DNA of 8,506 nucleotides. Source: an uncultured Alphaproteobacteria bacterium. GTDB lineage: Bacteria; Pseudomonadota; Alphaproteobacteria; Caulobacterales; Hyphomonadaceae. Position numbers and translations under genes: made by a program. Where the stretch lies: positions 1 through 8,506 of the forward strand of contig CAIKXW010000238.1 in NCBI GenBank assembly GCA_903831485.1, given 5' to 3'. Below, piece by piece: positions 6,095 to 8,506 of this stretch. Each line of letters starts with the position of its first letter. The first letter of the stretch is position 1. The notes below the pieces were generated by a model. It was not told where the DNA came from. It searched no databases and saw nothing but the letters and a program-made list of their open reading frames with translations.

Positions 6095-6769
6095 TCATGC
6101 GCGTCGGAACGACTCAAGCGTCCGCCGCTGTGCGCCATCCTCCGCCGCAAAATTGGAAGGCGCAAGCCAGCCCTCAAGCGCCGAAGCAATACCCGGCCAG
6201 TCCGCGTCGGTGATCGCATACCAGGCCGTATCGCGCGACCGGCCCTTGGTCACCATGTCGTTCCGGAAAAGGCCCTCGAACCGGAAGCCGAACCGCTCGG
6301 CCGCCCGCTTCGAGGCGAGATTGTCGTTGTTGCATTTCCATTCATAGCGCCGGTAACCGAGGTCGAAGACGTGCGCGGCCATCAGCCAGAGCGCCTCCGT
6401 CGCCTCGGGCGTGCGCTTCAGCCTTGGTCCGAACGCGACGCAGCCGATCTCCGCGCTGCCATGCGCTTCGCGCATGCGCATATAGGTGCACATGCCGAGC
6501 ACATCGCCGGTCCCGCCCGCACGGATCACCATCGTCCGCCAGGCTTCCTGCGCGAGCTGGGCCGCAAGAAATCCGAGGAGTTCTTCGCGGGCCGCGAAGG
6601 GCCCAACAGGCATCCACTCCCAGATCCCCGCATTCGCGGCGCCGCCGACCGCCGCAAACAGCGCCTCGCCATGCGCGCCCGCATCAAGCGGCTCGAGCCG
6701 CACCAGCCGCCCCGCCAGCGGCTCGAGCCCCGGCGGCCGGCGTCGGGTCCATGTCGAAAGGTCGCTCAT
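6095..6769 (-). CDS. GNAT acetyltransferase, RimJ/RimL type
   Basis: A 224-residue GCN5-related N-acetyltransferase of the RimJ/RimL (Acetyltransf_3) type. The N-terminal part, LAGRLVRLEPLDAGAHGEAL (18-37), is the usual first strand and helix. The acetyl-CoA-binding region follows strand IGCVAFGPRLKRTPEATEAL (108-127). YEWKCNNDNLASKRAAERFGFRFEG (142-166) is the highly typical C-terminal half with the conserved Asn and the SKRAAERFGF helix. Family members acetylate protein N-termini or small molecules such as amino acids and antibiotics; the substrate here is unknown. The start at 6769 (MSDLSTWT) is chosen because a longer frame would run into the leuB start region. It heads the minus-strand cluster and is divergent from leuB with 110 bp between the start codons. 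Confidence 0.9.
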   Translation of the reverse strand: MSDLSTWTRRRPPGLEPLAGRLVRLEPLDAGAHGEALFAAVGGAANAGIWEWMPVGPFAAREELLGFLAAQLAQEAWRTMVIRAGGTGDVLGMCTYMRMREAHGSAEIGCVAFGPRLKRTPEATEALWLMAAHVFDLGYRRYEWKCNNDNLASKRAAERFGFRFEGLFRNDMVTKGRSRDTAWYAITDADWPGIASALEGWLAPSNFAAEDGAQRRTLESFRRA

Positions 6770-6823
6770 CCACCGGGCAGTAAGGCCGCCCGCGGCGTCC
6801 GGCAAGATTGCCCCAAACATTGC

Positions 6824-6847
6824 TTGACGCGCCGCCTCTGTTAAGAC
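6824..6847 (+). promoter_or_regulatory. Possible leuB promoter
   Basis: TTGACGC (6824-6830) matches the Caulobacter-type -35 consensus TTGACGS exactly, in the divergent region upstream of leuB. The best -10-like element, GTTAAGAC (6840-6847), matches GCTANAWC at most defined positions but is about one base closer than the usual spacing. No clear promoter for the divergent acetyltransferase cluster was found in the same 110 bp, and no leucine-rich leader peptide or attenuator is visible. Confidence 0.35.
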
Positions 6848-6879
6848 GCCCGCCAGCGGCCCCGCGCGAGGACGAAGCC

Positions 6880-7959
6880 ATGACAACGAACACCCAGACA
6901 CTTCTCCTTCTCCCCGGCGACGGCATCGGCCCGGAGGTCACCGAGGAAGCCCGCCGCGTCGCGGTGCACGTCGCGCCCGACCTGCAGATCGAATCCGCCT
7001 TCTTCGGCGGCGTCTCGTACGACCAGTTCGGGACGCCGCTGACCGAGGAAGTCATGAACAGCGCCCGCAAGGCCGACGCGATCCTGATGGGCGCCGTCGG
7101 CGGCCCGCAATGGGACAGCGTCCCGCGCGACAAGCGCCCGGAGGCCGCCCTGCTGGCGATGCGCAAGAATCTCGATGTCTACGCCAACCTGCGCCCCGCC
7201 TTCTGCTTCCCCGCCCTCGCCGGCGCCTCCGCCCTAAAGCGCGAACTGGTCGAAGGCCTCGACATCATGATCGTTCGCGAGCTGACTTCCGGCGTCTATT
7301 TCGGCCAGCCCAAGACCATCGAGACCCTGCCCAATGGCGAGCGCCGCGGCATCGACACGCAGAGCTACACCACATCCGAGATCCGCCGCGTCGCCGCCCG
7401 CGCTTTCGAACTCGCGCGCGGACGCACCCGTACGAGCAAATTCGCCGGCGTCCTCTCCTGCGAGAAATCCAACGTGATGGAATCCGGCCTGCTTTGGCGC
7501 GAGGAAGTGACCAAGCTCCACGCCGAACAGTACAGCGACGTGAAGCTTGACCATATGCTGGCCGACGCCGCCGCCATGCACCTCGTGAAAGCGCCAAAGG
7601 ACATCAACGTCCTGCTCGCCGACAACCTGTTCGGAGACATTCTTTCCGACGAAGCCTCGATGCTCACCGGTTCGATCGGCATGCTGCCGTCAGCGGCGCT
7701 CGGCGATCCAGGTACGCCCGGCCTTTACGAGCCGGTCCACGGCTCGGCGCCCGACATCGCCGGCAAGAACATCGCCAACCCGATCGCCGCCATCCTGTCA
7801 CTCGAGATGGCGATGCGCTGGAGCCTCAACCGCGCCGACATCGCCGACCGCATTTTCGCCGCCGTCGGCAAGGCGCTCGATGCCGGCGCCCGCACCGCCG
7901 ATCTCGGCGGCTCCATGAGCACCCGCCAGATGGCGGATGCGATCCTGAGGCATCTGTAG
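6880..7959 (+). CDS. leuB: 3-isopropylmalate dehydrogenase LeuB
   Basis: A 359-residue 3-isopropylmalate dehydrogenase of normal family length. It oxidises and decarboxylates 3-isopropylmalate to 2-ketoisocaproate with NAD+ and a divalent metal, in the cytoplasm, as a dimer. Visible signatures are LPGDGIGPEV (11-20), the substrate arginines in RKNLDVYANLRP (95-106) and IVRELTSGVYFG (131-142, with Y140 a catalytic residue), CEKSNVM (194-200, catalytic Lys196), the metal-binding region LADNLFGDILSDEAS (246-260), and the NAD-binding loop HGSAPDIAGKNIANP (287-301). The ATG at 6880 has a good Shine-Dalgarno GAGGA (6868-6872) and gives the usual N-terminus. The gene stands alone on the plus strand, divergent from the GNAT-VOC-leuD cluster, and is followed closely by a strong hairpin. 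Confidence 0.98.
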   Translation: MTTNTQTLLLLPGDGIGPEVTEEARRVAVHVAPDLQIESAFFGGVSYDQFGTPLTEEVMNSARKADAILMGAVGGPQWDSVPRDKRPEAALLAMRKNLDVYANLRPAFCFPALAGASALKRELVEGLDIMIVRELTSGVYFGQPKTIETLPNGERRGIDTQSYTTSEIRRVAARAFELARGRTRTSKFAGVLSCEKSNVMESGLLWREEVTKLHAEQYSDVKLDHMLADAAAMHLVKAPKDINVLLADNLFGDILSDEASMLTGSIGMLPSAALGDPGTPGLYEPVHGSAPDIAGKNIANPIAAILSLEMAMRWSLNRADIADRIFAAVGKALDAGARTADLGGSMSTRQMADAILRHL

Positions 7960-7969
7960 CCGCCACAGT

Positions 7970-8005
7970 AGCGCCATCGTCCACAGCCCCGGGGACGATG
8001 GCGCT
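7970..8005 (+). terminator. Strong hairpin just downstream of leuB
   Basis: AGCGCCATCGTCC (7970-7982) and GGACGATGGCGCT (7993-8005) form a perfect 13-bp stem with a 10-base loop, beginning 10 bases after the leuB stop codon. It is not followed by a T-run. It is well placed as the end of the leuB transcript, perhaps Rho-assisted or as an RNA 3'-end stabiliser. Confidence 0.6.
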
Positions 8006-8203
8006 CGTGACGGTAAGAGACCAAGGCCTCCCAGTCGTTGCGTCAGCTACCATCCCGGATCGCGCGCATCGGTACGGCGCCTGACATGGCGCCGCGTTGC
8101 AATCGCCTTCGTTCAAACAGGCGTCAGCGTACAGACAATTCCGTCGCGCCTTGCTCTTGTGGCGACCAGCGCCGCCGCTCTCCCCGGCTCGCTGGACATT
8201 CAA

Positions 8204-8236
8204 GGGCGCCCTCCTGTCCGGGGGCGCCCACTTTTT
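8204..8236 (+). terminator. Rho-independent terminator with no obvious gene ending at it
   Basis: GGGCGCCC (8204-8211), a 10-base loop, GGGCGCCC (8222-8229), then AC and five Ts (8232-8236). This is the only GC stem followed by a T-run that I found in the window, and it works only for plus-strand transcripts. leuB ended about 245 bases earlier, so it may be a backup terminator for leuB or the end of a small RNA. Confidence 0.65.
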
Positions 8237-8290
8237 CGTCCTGGCGCAGCGTGTCCCAATCAAAGGCTGTGCGCGGTACCGTACGAAATC

Positions 8291-8312
8291 CGCGGACTCC
8301 GCGCGCTACATA
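8291..8312 (+). promoter_or_regulatory. Dyad beside a -10-like element near the right edge
   Basis: CGCGGA and TCCGCG form a perfect dyad with a single central base (8291-8303). It is immediately followed by GCTACATA (8305-8312), which matches the GCTANAWC -10 consensus at all but the last base. No matching TTGACG -35 is seen upstream. This could be a regulated promoter firing rightwards towards a gene beyond the edge. It is motif-based only. Confidence 0.3.
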
Positions 8313-8345
8313 TAGAGGTGGAAGGCGGAATTTCGGTCGTTGCTG

Positions 8346-8506
8346 ATGGCGGTGGGAAAAGGACCGTCCTTCCCTCGCGCCCAGACCGTTCGACTTACTA
8401 AACCGCTGGCCGCCGCCCCGTCGGGATCGCGCCTCGCGAGCTTGTTGCAAACAACACTCAAACTCCGTGAAGACATGGTTGCGCGGTCGAGCGGCTCAAC
8501 GCGCAC
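8346..8506 (+). CDS. Possible start of an unidentified gene running off the window
   Basis: An open frame begins with ATG at 8346 and is still open at the window edge; only 53 full codons are visible. It starts MAVGKGPSFPRAQ and continues with a helix-prone, charged stretch, LASLLQTTLKLREDMV (about residues 30-45). I recognise no family. In its favour are the promoter-like element about 35 bases upstream and an open frame up to the edge. Against it are the lack of a well-placed Shine-Dalgarno and third-position GC near 66%, visibly lower than in leuB. An overlapping minus-strand frame that also reaches the edge is about as good. A later in-frame ATG at 8475 is an alternative start. Confidence 0.2.
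   Translation, partial: MAVGKGPSFPRAQTVRLTKPLAAAPSGSRLASLLQTTLKLREDMVARSSGSTR

Larger units (their letters stand above)
7960..8345. other. Intergenic region rich in hairpins, no convincing gene
   Basis: No open frame here has recognisable protein character, and the frames on the two strands look equally weak. Besides the leuB hairpin, it contains CGGCGCC/GGCGCCG with a 6-base loop (8075-8094), CCAGCG/CGCTGG with an 18-base loop (8166-8195), the T-tailed terminator at 8204-8236, and a dyad at 8291-8303. The two structures ending at the T-run look like the 3' end of a structured transcript, but I found no good promoter for it. Confidence 0.5.

Noticed and set aside
5101..6213. Long plus-strand open frame (about 370 codons) opposite the VOC gene and the end of leuD
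   Set aside because: It is an Arg/His/Gln-rich antisense frame typical of GC-rich DNA. It shows no family motifs, and the minus strand there carries two clear protein families.
7826..8263. Minus-strand open frame overlapping the end of leuB
   Set aside because: Half of it is antisense to leuB; the rest crosses the leuB hairpin and the T-tailed terminator. No recognisable domain.
8306..8506. Minus-strand open frame entering from the right edge
   Set aside because: It has no family resemblance and no codon pattern favouring it over the plus-strand frame. It is kept only as an alternative to the low-confidence edge gene.
1..8506. Mobile elements, CRISPR arrays, phage or defence-system genes
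   Set aside because: No transposase or integrase motifs, no terminal repeats or regularly spaced repeats, and no defence-type domains were seen on either strand.

Overview
This is a GC-rich stretch of bacterial chromosome. The gene content (intracellular polyhydroxyalkanoate depolymerase, leucine biosynthesis genes, a LysR/dehydrogenase pair, a RimL-type acetyltransferase, a Sel1-repeat lipoprotein) and promoter-like sequences resembling the Caulobacter housekeeping consensus suggest an alphaproteobacterium. Caulobacterales/Hyphomonadaceae is a guess from gene style, not a proven assignment. I see no mobile element, CRISPR array, tRNA or rRNA.

Layout. At the left edge is the 3' end of phaZ (+), which meets a hemolysin III/TrhA-family membrane protein (-) tail to tail; the two genes share one CTAG as their stop codons. 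A gap of about 415 bp with only small dyads separates that gene from a LysR regulator (-). The LysR gene is divergent from an atypical NAD(P)-binding SDR/epimerase-like gene (+). Their 76-bp intergenic region carries an imperfect palindrome that fits a LysR operator and overlaps the regulator's own start codon. Downstream of the SDR gene lies a small two-membrane-segment protein (+) with a potassium-channel-like layout but GGMGP in place of a GYG filter. A perfect 12-bp hairpin lies between them.

From 6769 down to 3973 runs a tightly packed minus-strand cluster: GNAT acetyltransferase, double-VOC protein, leuD and a Sel1-repeat lipoprotein, with gaps of 13 and 43 bp and a final 13-bp overlap. 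leuB (+) diverges from this cluster. LeuD (isopropylmalate isomerase small subunit) and LeuB (3-isopropylmalate dehydrogenase) catalyse consecutive steps of leucine synthesis but are transcribed in opposite directions. leuC is adjacent to neither within the window.

The last ~550 bp hold no confident gene. They do hold several strong hairpins: one just after leuB; one at 8204-8229 followed by five Ts that looks like a true intrinsic terminator with no obvious gene ending at it; and a perfect dyad beside a good -10-like element near the right edge. I did not find an obvious multi-gene novel defence or biosynthetic system. The most interesting items are the channel-like protein, the variant metal site of the hemolysin III homologue, the LysR operator and the orphan terminator.
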